64,000 nt of DNA from Chloroflexota bacterium (GCA_022824865.1 JAJDZD010000072.1:134848-198847), one strand, 5' to 3'; shown: positions 26,775 to 35,909, numbered from the stretch's first letter. Made by a program: numbers and translations. The notes: generated from the sequence alone by a model not told the origin.

Positions 26775-27536
26775 CTATAGGCCGATGGCCATGCGGGTGG
26801 TGAGGGCGCCGTCGACGTAGAGGGTTTCGCCGTTGACGTAGGAGGCCTCGTCGGAGGCGAGGTAGACGACGGCGGCGGCGATTTCGGAGGGCTGGCCGAC
26901 GCGACCTGCCGGAATGGTCTGGCCGATTGTGGATGCGTTCATGTTCTGGTCGGCGTAGCGGTCGACCTGGATGGCGCCGGGTGCGATCACGTTGCAGGTG
27001 ACGCCGTGGGGCGCCAGCGCCAGCGCCAGCGCGCGGGTGAAGCCGTTGATGCCGCCCTTGGTGGCCGCGTACACGACGTTCTGAACGAGATGCACGTAGC
27101 CGTGGACGGAACTGATGTTGATGATGCGGCCGGATCCCCGTTCGACCATGTGACGACCGGCTTCCTGGCTGCCGGTGATCATGGCGATCAGGTTGATGTT
27201 GAATATGTCCAGCCAGTTCTGGGTGTTGCCTTCGAGAAAGTCCTCGCTCAGGGTCCAGCCGGCGTTGTTGACCAGGATGTCGAGCTGGCCGTAGCGATCG
27301 ATCGCACCGGTCACGACGCCGCGGGCGGTGTCGGGGTCGCGAAAGTCGGCTTGCACGATTTCGATCTCGGCGCCATCGGCCCGCAACTCATCGCGCAGCT
27401 CCTCGGCTCCGCCGAAGCTGTTGGAGGCCGACACCATCAGCCGGCAGCCTTCGGCCGCCAGCCGCCGCGCGATGCCCTTGCCAATGCCGGTGCCGCCGCC
27501 GGTGACGACGGCGACGCGTCCCTGGAGGTCTGCCAT
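26775..27536 (-). CDS. SDR-family NAD(P)-dependent oxidoreductase
   Basis: A 253-aa classical short-chain dehydrogenase. It has the cofactor motif VTGGGTGIGKG at 11-21, NNAG at 90-93, and the catalytic Ser142/143, Tyr156 and Lys160 (YAATK), plus the C-terminal NGETLYVDGALT. The ATG at 27536 is chosen since it places the first beta strand at residues 7-12; longer readings add about 160 residues of antisense-like sequence. Likely substrates are sugars, sugar acids or hydroxy-lipids; relatives in rare-sugar loci act as L-fucose or L-rhamnose dehydrogenases, and nearby fucosidases and a rhamnosidase make that worth testing. Confidence 0.88.
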   Translation of the reverse strand: MADLQGRVAVVTGGGTGIGKGIARRLAAEGCRLMVSASNSFGGAEELRDELRADGAEIEIVQADFRDPDTARGVVTGAIDRYGQLDILVNNAGWTLSEDFLEGNTQNWLDIFNINLIAMITGSQEAGRHMVERGSGRIINISSVHGYVHLVQNVVYAATKGGINGFTRALALALAPHGVTCNVIAPGAIQVDRYADQNMNASTIGQTIPAGRVGQPSEIAAAVVYLASDEASYVNGETLYVDGALTTRMAIGL

Positions 27537-27657
27537 GGTTCCGCTCGCTTGAACTGCCGCTGGTGAGTTGCGCGCATTCTGGCATTGAGCGGGTGGAGTG
27601 CGATTAAGTCGTGGCGGTGTGTGACAAGCTTCGGGCAGGGAGAGGGTGTCAAAGCCC

Positions 27658-28449
27658 ATGCGGTCTGACCGCAAGATGGGGTGCCGGATGGCCGGAGCTG
27701 GGGCTCGGTTGATGCGGTGGGTGGTGCTGGCCGCAGTGCTGCTGCTGGTTGCCTGCGGGGAGACGGCCAGCGGAACGCCGGCTGCCGATGACCGTGATGA
27801 CGGGGTCTTTGCCGAGCGGCGTTCGAAGCTGATGGCTGAAATCCGGGCGTCGGAGCGCGAGATTTCGGAGCCGGTGCTGGCAGCTGTGGAGCGAGTGGAC
27901 CGGCACCGCTTTGTGCGTCCGGAAAACGTGGGCGAGGCGTATGAGAACCGGCCGCTGCCGATCGGCGAGGGGCAGACGATATCGCAGCCGTTGGTCGTGG
28001 CGATGATGACGGAGGCGCTGGGCATTTCGCCGGGCGACCGGGTGCTGGAAATCGGGACGGGCTCCGGCTACCAGGCGGCCGTGCTGGCGGAGATGGGGGC
28101 CGAGGTCTACAGCGTGGAGATCATTCCGGCGTTGGCCGCGTGGTCCGAGGAGAACCTGCGCGGGGCGGGTTACAACGAGATTAAGCAGCGGACGGACGAC
28201 GGCTACTTCGGCTGGGAGGATGAAGCGCCCTTTGACGGCATCATCGTGACGGCGGCGCCGGACCACGTACCGCAGCCCTTGATCCGTCAGCTAAGAGAGG
28301 GCGGGCGGATGATCGTGCCGGTGGGACCGCCGGGGTTCTACCAGACGCTGTGGAAGATCGAGCAGACGACGGATGGGGTGGTAGCCGAGAACCTGGGGCT
28401 GGTGCGGTTCGTTCCGCTTACCGGGGAGATGTCGGCCGAGGATCCCTAG
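27658..28449 (+). CDS. Protein-L-isoaspartate O-methyltransferase-like, with lipoprotein signal
   Basis: A 263-aa product. The catalytic domain is PIMT-like: KLMAEIRASEREI near its start, GQTISQPLVVAMM, the S-adenosylmethionine motif VLEIGTGSGYQAAVLAEMG and DGIIVTAAP. Unusually it is preceded by a basic segment, a hydrophobic helix (WVVLAAVLLL) and a lipobox LVAC at 30-33, so the enzyme should be exported and lipid-anchored, whereas typical bacterial PIMT (Pcm) is cytosolic or periplasmic. The ATG at 27658 lies 11 bases after GGGAGAGGG; a GTG at 27646 lies on top of that site. Its tail overlaps the opposing membrane-protein gene by 32 bases. How an exported enzyme would obtain S-adenosylmethionine is an open question. 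Confidence 0.82.
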   Translation: MRSDRKMGCRMAGAGARLMRWVVLAAVLLLVACGETASGTPAADDRDDGVFAERRSKLMAEIRASEREISEPVLAAVERVDRHRFVRPENVGEAYENRPLPIGEGQTISQPLVVAMMTEALGISPGDRVLEIGTGSGYQAAVLAEMGAEVYSVEIIPALAAWSEENLRGAGYNEIKQRTDDGYFGWEDEAPFDGIIVTAAPDHVPQPLIRQLREGGRMIVPVGPPGFYQTLWKIEQTTDGVVAENLGLVRFVPLTGEMSAEDP

Positions 28450-30757
28450 TGCGCCAGAGCGGCACGGCCACGGCGTAGGCAACGGCCGCACCCAGCAGCG
28501 TCCAGGCAAAGCCGACGGACACGATCAGGATGGCGGCCACGAAGGCGGCGGCGACCGATGCCGTGCCGTTGACGGCCCAGGCCCATGAGATGGCCGCTCG
28601 GTCGTCAGCCAGCGCGCGAATGGCCGACGGCATGACGGCGCCGAGCGCCAGCGAGGGCGAAGCCGCCAGGATGCCGATTGCCACGCGAACGGGCAGGGGC
28701 GCGCCCAGGGTCTCGGGCGCCGCCAGTAGCAGCCCGCCCAGAATGAACACACTCATTGCGGCCATGCCGGCGGCCGAGTCCGGCGACGGGCGCCACCAGC
28801 GAGACGACAGGCTGCCCAGGCCGGCCCAGGCCAGCATGGCGGCGATGCCGGTGGCAAAGGCGACCGTGGGGGCGTCGAGCACCAGGATGAGGCGCTGCAA
28901 CAGGGCGATTTGGGTTGCAGTGAAAGCGACGCCAACGGCAGCGACGTAGACAAGGCGGCGTAGCCCGACGCGGGCCGCGCCACCACGTCGGCGCCCTATG
29001 AGTGGTGCGACCATCGTGAGCACGGCTGCTCCGATGGCGGCCGCGGCCAACGGGACAAGGACCAGAAAGCCCGCGCCGCCGAACGGTTGCCAGGTGCGAC
29101 CGGTAGTCGAGACGACTTCGCGCCACTGGGTCCAGTCGAAGTAGTGGAAGAAATAGGGACGGTCGTCGGTGACGGACGCCCAGGTTTCGGGGATCGGGTC
29201 GCCTCGAACCACCGCCTGGAAAGCCTTGTAGAGCGAGGTGTCGGGCAGGCGATTGAAACGGTTTGAGTCCGATTCGAGAAGTTTCACGTGAAACACCCAG
29301 TCGAATCCGTCGCGCTCCAGGTTGTTTGTTAGGGCTTGGCGTTCCTCGAGTGTGAAAACGGTCGGTGAGGCGACCATGGTGACGGCTTCCAGGGAACGCC
29401 AGACGAGGACGTGAGCGGCAGGGTCATGGATGCCTGCCAGTCGGAGGGCATCGAGCAGGGACGCCCACATGCGGACGGACTCTGAGGGAGTTGCCTGCAG
29501 CCAGCGGGTGATAACCAGGCGGCCGTCGGGCGCGAGGGCGCGCCAGCCGTCGGCCAGGGCATCGCGGGTCAGGGCGTAGGTCTCGCGCAGGCCGAACGTT
29601 CCGGCGGCGACGCCCTGGAAGGACTCGCGCAGGGGCCAGACCACCAAGTCGTATCCGCTGGTCGACTGCAGGGCTGACCGGACGCCGTGATCGAGAATGC
29701 GGACACGCTCGTGGTTCAGCACCGTGGCGTCGCCCGCATTTCGCCAGGCTTCGCGCAGTGCAGCGTCAGGCTGGACGAGGTCGAGGTCCTCGATTCCTGA
29801 ACGCAGCAGAACGGCAGCGTCGAACGCTCCGATCGGGTCAAGCAGCAGTGCCGAGTTGGATGGACGAATCCGAACGGCGTGAGCGAGGGGGACGTGATCG
29901 AGGGCTTCCGTGAGCGGCACGTCGAGGGCCGCCGCGTCGCTCCCATCGACGGTCACGCCGGTACGGGGCCTGGGGACGGGCCCCGTGTAGTTCAGGCTCA
30001 AGCCGGTGGCGGTGCGGAATCCGGCGTTCTCGAGGATGTCCACGCGCGAATTGGCGGAGAGCCTGGTGTCGAGTCGGCTGGCATCGGGACGTTGCAGGGC
30101 CTGCGCGAGTTGCGAGTGGACGGAGACCCGCGGGCCGGCTGGCGCGATGACGATGGCCGCGGCGAATAGGGCGATCGCCAACAGGCCGGCTCCGAAGGCC
30201 GGTAGCCGGGGAGCGGCGATTACCGGCGCGGTTACAGCCAGCGCGGCGGCCAGCAGAATTGTCGCGGCCGATCCGACAAGGGATAGCAGCGGCACGGCCA
30301 GGGCCGCACCGGCGGCAGAACCGGCCAGGCTCGCGCCATACGTCACGCCGGCGTCCGACGGGCTGTGACGCAGCGCGGCAACCACAGCGACCCCAGCGCA
30401 GGTGAACGGCACCGCGGCCACGATGAAGAAGAGCGCCAGCCAAAACAGTTGGCTGGCGTCCGCGCCTATCCGGTAGGTGTCGAGCGGAATGCGGTCCGCC
30501 GTGACATAGGCCCCGACGGCGGTGGCGGCGAAGAGCACGCCTTCCCAGCTGATCGCGGTCTGCGGAGCGGCTCGCGCTACGCGTGCTGAAGTTGCCGTGA
30601 GGGTCCCCGCCGCACCGATGCCCAGCAGGGCCATGGCAATGGCGACGAAGGCGAAGTGGTGGCCCTGCGCTATCGCGTACACTCGTGTGAGCGCGATCTC
30701 GAACAGCAGACTGGCCGCCGAAACCAGAACCAGTCCGCCAACGAGCCTGTACCTCAC
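28418..30757 (-). CDS. Multi-pass membrane protein with spermidine-synthase-like central domain
   Basis: About 779 residues from the GTG at 30757, which has GAGG five bases upstream; GTG at 30850 would add 31 residues before the first membrane helix. The N-terminal 230 or so residues form several membrane helices, beginning LVGGLVLVSAASLLFEIALTRVY (split here as a single helix). A soluble central part follows, with GYDLVVWPLRESFQG, REAWRNAGDATVLNHERVR and LAPDGRLVITRWLQATPSES, like the Rossmann part of spermidine synthases but with a weak glycine motif. The C-terminal part again has membrane helices. Related proteins occur in many environmental bacteria with no proven function. It could move or modify a polyamine or another cation (inference). 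Confidence 0.65.
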   Translation of the reverse strand: MRYRLVGGLVLVSAASLLFEIALTRVYAIAQGHHFAFVAIAMALLGIGAAGTLTATSARVARAAPQTAISWEGVLFAATAVGAYVTADRIPLDTYRIGADASQLFWLALFFIVAAVPFTCAGVAVVAALRHSPSDAGVTYGASLAGSAAGAALAVPLLSLVGSAATILLAAALAVTAPVIAAPRLPAFGAGLLAIALFAAAIVIAPAGPRVSVHSQLAQALQRPDASRLDTRLSANSRVDILENAGFRTATGLSLNYTGPVPRPRTGVTVDGSDAAALDVPLTEALDHVPLAHAVRIRPSNSALLLDPIGAFDAAVLLRSGIEDLDLVQPDAALREAWRNAGDATVLNHERVRILDHGVRSALQSTSGYDLVVWPLRESFQGVAAGTFGLRETYALTRDALADGWRALAPDGRLVITRWLQATPSESVRMWASLLDALRLAGIHDPAAHVLVWRSLEAVTMVASPTVFTLEERQALTNNLERDGFDWVFHVKLLESDSNRFNRLPDTSLYKAFQAVVRGDPIPETWASVTDDRPYFFHYFDWTQWREVVSTTGRTWQPFGGAGFLVLVPLAAAAIGAAVLTMVAPLIGRRRGGAARVGLRRLVYVAAVGVAFTATQIALLQRLILVLDAPTVAFATGIAAMLAWAGLGSLSSRWWRPSPDSAAGMAAMSVFILGGLLLAAPETLGAPLPVRVAIGILAASPSLALGAVMPSAIRALADDRAAISWAWAVNGTASVAAAFVAAILIVSVGFAWTLLGAAVAYAVAVPLWRTRDPRPTSPR

Positions 30758-30890
30758 CGAACCTCGACCGTCGCGATGGGCCGCTCGGTAGATCGTCACA
30801 CGCGAGGCGGCTGTTGCCGGCCGATAGTCAGACGGCGTGAGCCATCTCACGCGACACGAGCACTGCCCGCCTCACCCTCGCTGGCTGGCG

Positions 30891-33500
30891 CTAGCCGCCT
30901 CCATCTCCCCACCTGAGTTCGATCCGGTGTTCGCCAGGCGATAGCCGCACGCTGACGGTATCGGGGGTTGTTTGCACGTCGGGGTCAGGGTTCTGGAGGT
31001 CGTGGATCCGGTCGTTGACGGCGAGCGTCTGCGGCCGTTTCGCGTCCCGATCCAGCGTCACGTCAGCTTCAACGCCGTCGGGGAGTTCGGCGGTGAGGAC
31101 CAGGCCGGTGTCGGTGCGTTCCCAGGACGCTCTCAGGTCGCCGTGGGGCGTGGGGACCACACCGTTGGCCCAGTCCAGCACGCCGGGGTGCGGGCGAATC
31201 CGGCAGGTCTGAAACCCCGGACCGGTTGGGGTTACGCCCAGGAGGTCCGTCGTAAGCGCCACGCCGGCTCCGACTGCGCTCACATGGGTGAGGCTGCGCG
31301 GGGCGGCTCGACGCATCTGGTGGCGCGTGGCGACCTGCTCGTCCGAGGTGATGGGGTCGTGATGCGAGATGAAGGGTCCCCATGCTTCCCAGACCGTGGG
31401 GTTGTCCATGAGCTCGAGCATGGGGCGAAAGCGCTCGCGGACCTCATGCAGCGCCTGCGCCGACAGCCCGACGCGCAGCAGCGCGGTCAGCACGTCGCCG
31501 AAGTACGCGGGACTTGCGGGCGCCAGCGACGGATCCCGGGCGCTGAGCCTGGCAGCAATCCGCTCGGCCTGTTTGGACGTCGCCACGCCGTGGATCAGGG
31601 CCAGCGCGTTGCCGTGTTCGCTGGCCAGTCCCGTCAGTTTCCCGTGGTGGTGGCTGTCTTCGTACAGGCCGCGCACGGGGTTCCAGAAGACGCGGCGAAT
31701 CCGTGCCCGAACCGATTGAGCGATACCGTTCCAGCGGCGCGCGTCCGCCGGCCGACCTAGCTGCTCGGCCAGCCAGGCGGCTGCCTCCAGGCCAATGGCG
31801 TAAAAGATGTTGGTGGCCAGATTGGCGCCTCGCAGGTCCACGGGCGCCCAGTCCAGCCAGTTCCAGCCGGGCAGGCCGCGCAGCAGGCCCAGACTGTCCC
31901 GGTACGGTTCGTACCAGTCGATCTGCCGTTTAACGCTGGGGTAGAGGTCTTCCGCTACGTCGCGTCGGCCCGTAAAGAGGAGGTGCTCACGAACGTTCAG
32001 GCTCCAGGCCAGCAGGTGCTGGGGGATGAAGATGCGTGGATCGATCCGGGCCGGCGGAAAGGTGATTTCCAGCCTGCCGTCCCCCCGGTCCGTGGCGGGA
32101 AAGGTTCGCAGCAGCCGGTCGGCCAGCGGCAGGTCGCCGTAGGCGAGGTACATGCCCGGGATGCCATGACGCGGGTCGCCGCCTGCCCATTGCGCGCGCT
32201 CGCGCCAGGCGTCGCCGGTTAGCGTGTCCTCCATGTTCAGATAGACGGTATCGGCGCAGGCCGTCCACAGCTTGGTGAGGAGAGGATCGGCACAGGCAAA
32301 TGCGCCGCGCCGCTCGGCCGGGTACTCGTACGAGTTGAGCGAGATGCCGCGGATGCGGACCGGGGTGTCGGGACTGCGGACGGTGAGATGCAGGTAGCGG
32401 AACTGGCGATAGGCCGCCACCTCCCAGACCTGCTCACCGGCGCGGGTCAGGTAGCGATCCGCAATTGGGAGCCTGGACGGCACGCGGTTGTCGACCAGTA
32501 GTTGGTCATAGGTCAGGTCCAGCTTCGCGTCCGCCGGGGCGTTTAGCCGTATGCGTGGAAAGCCAAAGACCTGGCGACCGAAGTCAAGCACCAGGAAGGG
32601 CTGGCGGATGCCGTGCCCGGCGACAAGCGCGCCCTGGAATACGGCGGCGGTGTCGTCGCCGGTGAGGACGGCTTCCGGCCGCTCCGCTCGCGAGTGTTCC
32701 GGGGGAAGCCGGGGCTCGGCGGCCAGGAGACGCGCCACGTCCAGCCTTGCTCGGCGCCGGTGTCGCGTGGGTGGGGAGTAGGCGAACGCGGGTGGTTCCA
32801 GGTCGATCACCTCGCCGACCGTCACCACGCGGGTGGGTCGTACCTCGCGCTCGCACAGCAGCGGCGTCGAACGCGGCTCCAGCAGGAACCAGTCCAACTC
32901 GCGGGGTGGAATTTCCCAGGCCGGGGACCAGTCCGAGTCGTCGAATTCCACCCGCATCCAGTCCGGCGGGTCGGCGCTGGCGTCGTAGACCTCGGGGCTG
33001 CCGAAGGTTCCCTCGAGCGGCGGCACGTCCCGGTTCCAGGCCGTGGCCGGTCGCAGTTTCCAGCGGGAATCAGTTCCAATCACCTCGGACGCGCCGTCCG
33101 GGCGTGTGATCTCCAGTTCCGCCCAGAGGCCGGCGCGTTCGCCCACGGTGTAGGAGTTGCCGCTCTGCGAGTGCCAGCCCTCGCCCTGGGCTACCGCGCC
33201 GTAGTGGTAGGCGCGGACTGCGATGACGTTTGCGCCGGCATGGAGCCTGGAGGCCACGTCGTACGTGTCGTAGCTCTTGCGCCTGGGATCGCTGCGCGCC
33301 GGGCCGCGGCCCACGTAGGCCCCGTTGACATACAAGACGTAGCGATCCGATGCCGTGATGTGTACGCGAGCCCGGCTGGGCTGCTGGGCGAGCGCAAGTG
33401 AGCGGCGGGCGTACAGGTAGCAGTGGTAGGGCTTGGGCTCGCCCTGGCACCAGATCCAGACCCCGGTGCGATGACTCGACGGAGACACTCTGTCCGTCAT
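30891..33500 (-). CDS. Alpha-L-rhamnosidase, GH78
   Basis: An 869-aa enzyme with the usual GH78 order. First comes an N-terminal beta-sandwich sugar-binding domain (ITASDRYVLYVNGAYVGRGP), then the Bac_rhamnosid domain (GRQVFGFPRIRL), then the alpha/alpha barrel with LTGDAWRERAQWAGGD, whose Glu is the expected general acid, and NPTVWEAWGPF, whose Glu is the expected base. A C-terminal beta domain ends in ELPDGVEADVTLD. It releases terminal L-rhamnose from oligosaccharides or glycosides. GGAGG lies 7 bases before the ATG at 33500, which decides the start against a longer reading. No signal peptide is visible. It is divergent from the second PIMT gene. Confidence 0.9.
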   Translation of the reverse strand: MTDRVSPSSHRTGVWIWCQGEPKPYHCYLYARRSLALAQQPSRARVHITASDRYVLYVNGAYVGRGPARSDPRRKSYDTYDVASRLHAGANVIAVRAYHYGAVAQGEGWHSQSGNSYTVGERAGLWAELEITRPDGASEVIGTDSRWKLRPATAWNRDVPPLEGTFGSPEVYDASADPPDWMRVEFDDSDWSPAWEIPPRELDWFLLEPRSTPLLCEREVRPTRVVTVGEVIDLEPPAFAYSPPTRHRRRARLDVARLLAAEPRLPPEHSRAERPEAVLTGDDTAAVFQGALVAGHGIRQPFLVLDFGRQVFGFPRIRLNAPADAKLDLTYDQLLVDNRVPSRLPIADRYLTRAGEQVWEVAAYRQFRYLHLTVRSPDTPVRIRGISLNSYEYPAERRGAFACADPLLTKLWTACADTVYLNMEDTLTGDAWRERAQWAGGDPRHGIPGMYLAYGDLPLADRLLRTFPATDRGDGRLEITFPPARIDPRIFIPQHLLAWSLNVREHLLFTGRRDVAEDLYPSVKRQIDWYEPYRDSLGLLRGLPGWNWLDWAPVDLRGANLATNIFYAIGLEAAAWLAEQLGRPADARRWNGIAQSVRARIRRVFWNPVRGLYEDSHHHGKLTGLASEHGNALALIHGVATSKQAERIAARLSARDPSLAPASPAYFGDVLTALLRVGLSAQALHEVRERFRPMLELMDNPTVWEAWGPFISHHDPITSDEQVATRHQMRRAAPRSLTHVSAVGAGVALTTDLLGVTPTGPGFQTCRIRPHPGVLDWANGVVPTPHGDLRASWERTDTGLVLTAELPDGVEADVTLDRDAKRPQTLAVNDRIHDLQNPDPDVQTTPDTVSVRLSPGEHRIELRWGDGGG

Positions 33501-33628
33501 CCGCAAGCCTCCACGCCGCGGCGACCGTGGTCGGCGGCTCCAAACATAGAGCATGGCGACGAAGTCCGCCCCGAGCGCAGGGTGTGACAAGCTGCGAAAC
33601 GCAGGTTCCCGACCGCTACGGATTACAG

Positions 33629-34282
33629 GTGTTCTGGAAGCGGCGGCGTGGGCGCGACAAGCTGATGGCCGAGATCCGGCAAACCGGCATCGTGAAGTCG
33701 GAACCGGTGCTGGAGGCCATTGAGCGGGTTGAGCGACGTCACTTTGTCAGGCCCGATGACGAGCGCGAGGCCTACGACAACGCACCGCTGTCGATTGGCC
33801 GGGGCCAGACCATTTCGCAGCCGCTGGTGGTGGCGCTGATGTCGGAGGCGCTGTCGATTGGATCCGGCGGCAGGGTGCTGGAGATTGGGACGGGGTCGGG
33901 CTACCAGGCGGCGGTGCTGGCCGAGATGGGTGCGAAGGTGTTCAGCGTTGAGATCATTCCGCAGCTCAGTGCCTGGGCAGCGACGAATCTTCGGAACGCC
34001 GGGTATCGCGACGCCAGGCTCCGCACCGCCGACGGATTCTTCGGCTGGGAAGAGCACGCGCCGTACGACGCGATCATTGTGACCGCGGCCGCCAGCAAGA
34101 TCCCGCGGCCGCTGATCCGGCAGCTGCGGATCGGCGGGCGGCTGGTTGTTCCGGTGGGTTCGAACGCCTGGGATCAGACCCTATGGGTCGTGGAGCGGAC
34201 CGATGAAGGCGAGACGTCCACCAACCTCGGCCCCGTGCGTTTCGTGCCGCTCACTGGCGAAGGTCAACACGCGTCGACCTGA
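33629..34282 (+). CDS. Protein-L-isoaspartate O-methyltransferase (second paralogue, no signal)
   Basis: A PIMT of about 217 residues. It shares RDKLMAEIRQTGIVKSEPV, RGQTISQPLVVALM, the cofactor motif VLEIGTGSGYQAAVLAEMG, DAIIVTAA and the end NLGPVRFVPLTGEG with the product of 27658-28449, clearly a paralogue, but has no export signal. Such enzymes methylate L-isoaspartyl residues of damaged proteins and so start their repair. The start is uncertain: GTG at 33629 is used because it keeps the N-terminal helix seen in the paralogue; ATG at 33665 would cut it. The two paralogues sit 6 kb apart on either side of the rhamnosidase and membrane-protein genes, suggesting an older segmental duplication. 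Confidence 0.82.
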   Translation: MFWKRRRGRDKLMAEIRQTGIVKSEPVLEAIERVERRHFVRPDDEREAYDNAPLSIGRGQTISQPLVVALMSEALSIGSGGRVLEIGTGSGYQAAVLAEMGAKVFSVEIIPQLSAWAATNLRNAGYRDARLRTADGFFGWEEHAPYDAIIVTAAASKIPRPLIRQLRIGGRLVVPVGSNAWDQTLWVVERTDEGETSTNLGPVRFVPLTGEGQHAST

Positions 34283-34302
34283 ACGGTTGGCGCTGCTGCT
34301 GG

Positions 34303-35511
34303 TCAGACCCCCGGCTCGTCGCCGAAGCGATCGTGCTCCTGGGGCTCGCCGTCGAACTCCAGCGCGATGACCGTGTCGATGGGATCGGGCGCGTAGGCGG
34401 GCAGGCCGCGCAGCCAGACGCGGTGACCGCGTTGCTCCACCGATACCGGAGTGTCGGAACCCAGCAGGCGCGCGCTGACGATGCGTCCGCCGACGCCGCC
34501 CACGACGATCTCCTCGCCCGGCCAGCGCCAGCAGTGCAGATAAAGCGTATTGCCGATTTTGGTGTGCGTGCGCCCCGCGCTGCTGATGCGCAGCCGATCC
34601 GCGGTCGGCTCGCTGCCGTAGATGGACTCGCCGTACACGTCCAGCCAGCGTCCCATGGCGCGCAGGCGCTCCACGGACTCGAACGGGATGCGGCCGTCGG
34701 GGTCGGGTCCGACGTTCAGCAGGTAGTTGCCGCCGCCGTTGGCCGCGGTCACCAGGTAGTGGATGAGCTGCCGGGGGGACTTCCACTCGCGGTCGATGGT
34801 GGAGTAGCCCCAGGTTGTGTTCATGGTCATGCAGCTTTCCCAGAGCCGATCCGGGGAGGGCGTGACGTGCTGCTCGGGCGTGTCGAAGTCCTCCGGCTGC
34901 ATGGAGCGGTTGTTGATGAGGATGTCGGGCTGCAGAAGCCGGACTTCGGCGTTGAGCGGGGTCGAGTTCCAGTCCTCGGGCGTGTAGGGCCAGCCGCCGT
35001 CGTACCAGAGCACGGAGAGGTCGCCGTAGCCGGTGCATAGCTCGAGCACCTGCGCATGCACGTAGTCCAGAAACTCGGCCCAGCCGTCCGGGTCGCGAGC
35101 CTTGCCGCGAAAGTAGGCCGGGTAACGCCAGTCGAGCAGCGAGTAGTAGAAGCCGTAGCGCATGCCGCGCTTCTCGCAGGCGTTCACGAACTCGGCCAGC
35201 AGGTCGCGCCTGGCGGCCGTCTTGGTGGCGGTGAAGTCGGAGACCTGGGAGTCCCAGAGGCTGAAGCCCTCGTGGTGGCGCGAGGTCAGGATCATGTAGC
35301 GCATGCCCGCGTCCTGGGCCAGCGCCACCCACTCGTCGGGGTTGTAGTGCTGGGGATCGAACTGATCAGCCAGGACCTTGTATTCCTCGGGAGGAATGCT
35401 CTCCTGGTACATCGTCCACTCGTGACGGGCCAGGAGGGAGTACAGCCCCCAATGGATGAACATGCCGAAGCGGGCGTCGTGCCACCAGGAAAGCGCGGCG
35501 GGGGTTGGCAT
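34303..35511 (-). CDS. Alpha-L-fucosidase, GH29 (second)
   Basis: A 402-aa GH29 enzyme: WWHDARFGMFIHWGLYSL at the start, TSRHHEGFSLWDS at 76-88, the nucleophile Asp171 in VLWYDGGW and GGNYLLNVGPDPDGRI. It is followed by a short beta domain with TKIGNTLYLHCW. The ATG at 35511 has AAGGAA about 7 bases upstream; an ATG further up would add 22 poorly fitting residues. Compared with the first fucosidase (23841-25274) it has an insertion around a QPDILINNRSMQPEDFDTPEQ region (given in two parts in the protein), which is typical of the branch using branched or alpha-1,3/1,4-linked fucose. Cytoplasmic, since no signal is present. Confidence 0.9.
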   Translation of the reverse strand: MPTPAALSWWHDARFGMFIHWGLYSLLARHEWTMYQESIPPEEYKVLADQFDPQHYNPDEWVALAQDAGMRYMILTSRHHEGFSLWDSQVSDFTATKTAARRDLLAEFVNACEKRGMRYGFYYSLLDWRYPAYFRGKARDPDGWAEFLDYVHAQVLELCTGYGDLSVLWYDGGWPYTPEDWNSTPLNAEVRLLQPDILINNRSMQPEDFDTPEQHVTPSPDRLWESCMTMNTTWGYSTIDREWKSPRQLIHYLVTAANGGGNYLLNVGPDPDGRIPFESVERLRAMGRWLDVYGESIYGSEPTADRLRISSAGRTHTKIGNTLYLHCWRWPGEEIVVGGVGGRIVSARLLGSDTPVSVEQRGHRVWLRGLPAYAPDPIDTVIALEFDGEPQEHDRFGDEPGV

Positions 35512-35654
35512 TGCGGGTTCCTTGGATCGCAGAGGTGAACAGTACGAAGGATGCGACGGTCTGGGCAGATTGGGCAAAGGCCCGCGGATCGTCTGGCGGG
35601 GGTAGGGGTTTGGGTTAGCCTCGTCCGCGTTAGTCCACGTTCTGCAGCTGCCCC

Positions 35655-35909
35655 ATGTCTGACCGCCGATCGCGTCTCACCCGCCCGCTCAATCCGATGC
35701 CGCCAGAGGTCGAACGCGCACTGGAGGACGCCGGCCTGCTGGAGGCCTATCGGGCCCGCCCGCCCTACCAGCGGAATGACTACCTTGGCTGGATCGACCG
35801 GGCCAAGCGCCCCGAAACCAAGGCCCGCCGGTTGCAGCAGATGCTGGACGAACTGGATCAGGGCGACGTGTACATGAAGATGTCGTGGCGGGCGCGGCCG
35901 GGAAACTGA
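35655..35909 (+). CDS. Small YdeI/OmpD-associated-like protein
   Basis: An 84-aa soluble protein. It contains the segment YRARPPYQRNDYLGWIDRAK followed by RPETKARRLQQMLDEL, which matches the C-terminal signature of the YdeI/OmpD-associated (bacteriocin-protection) family, here without the larger N-terminal domain found in many members. The ATG at 35655 follows TGCCCC and has no strong ribosome site. It lies alone between divergent fucosidase and giant-repeat-protein genes. Function is not known; in other bacteria family members influence resistance to stress or antimicrobial peptides. Confidence 0.72.
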   Translation: MSDRRSRLTRPLNPMPPEVERALEDAGLLEAYRARPPYQRNDYLGWIDRAKRPETKARRLQQMLDELDQGDVYMKMSWRARPGN

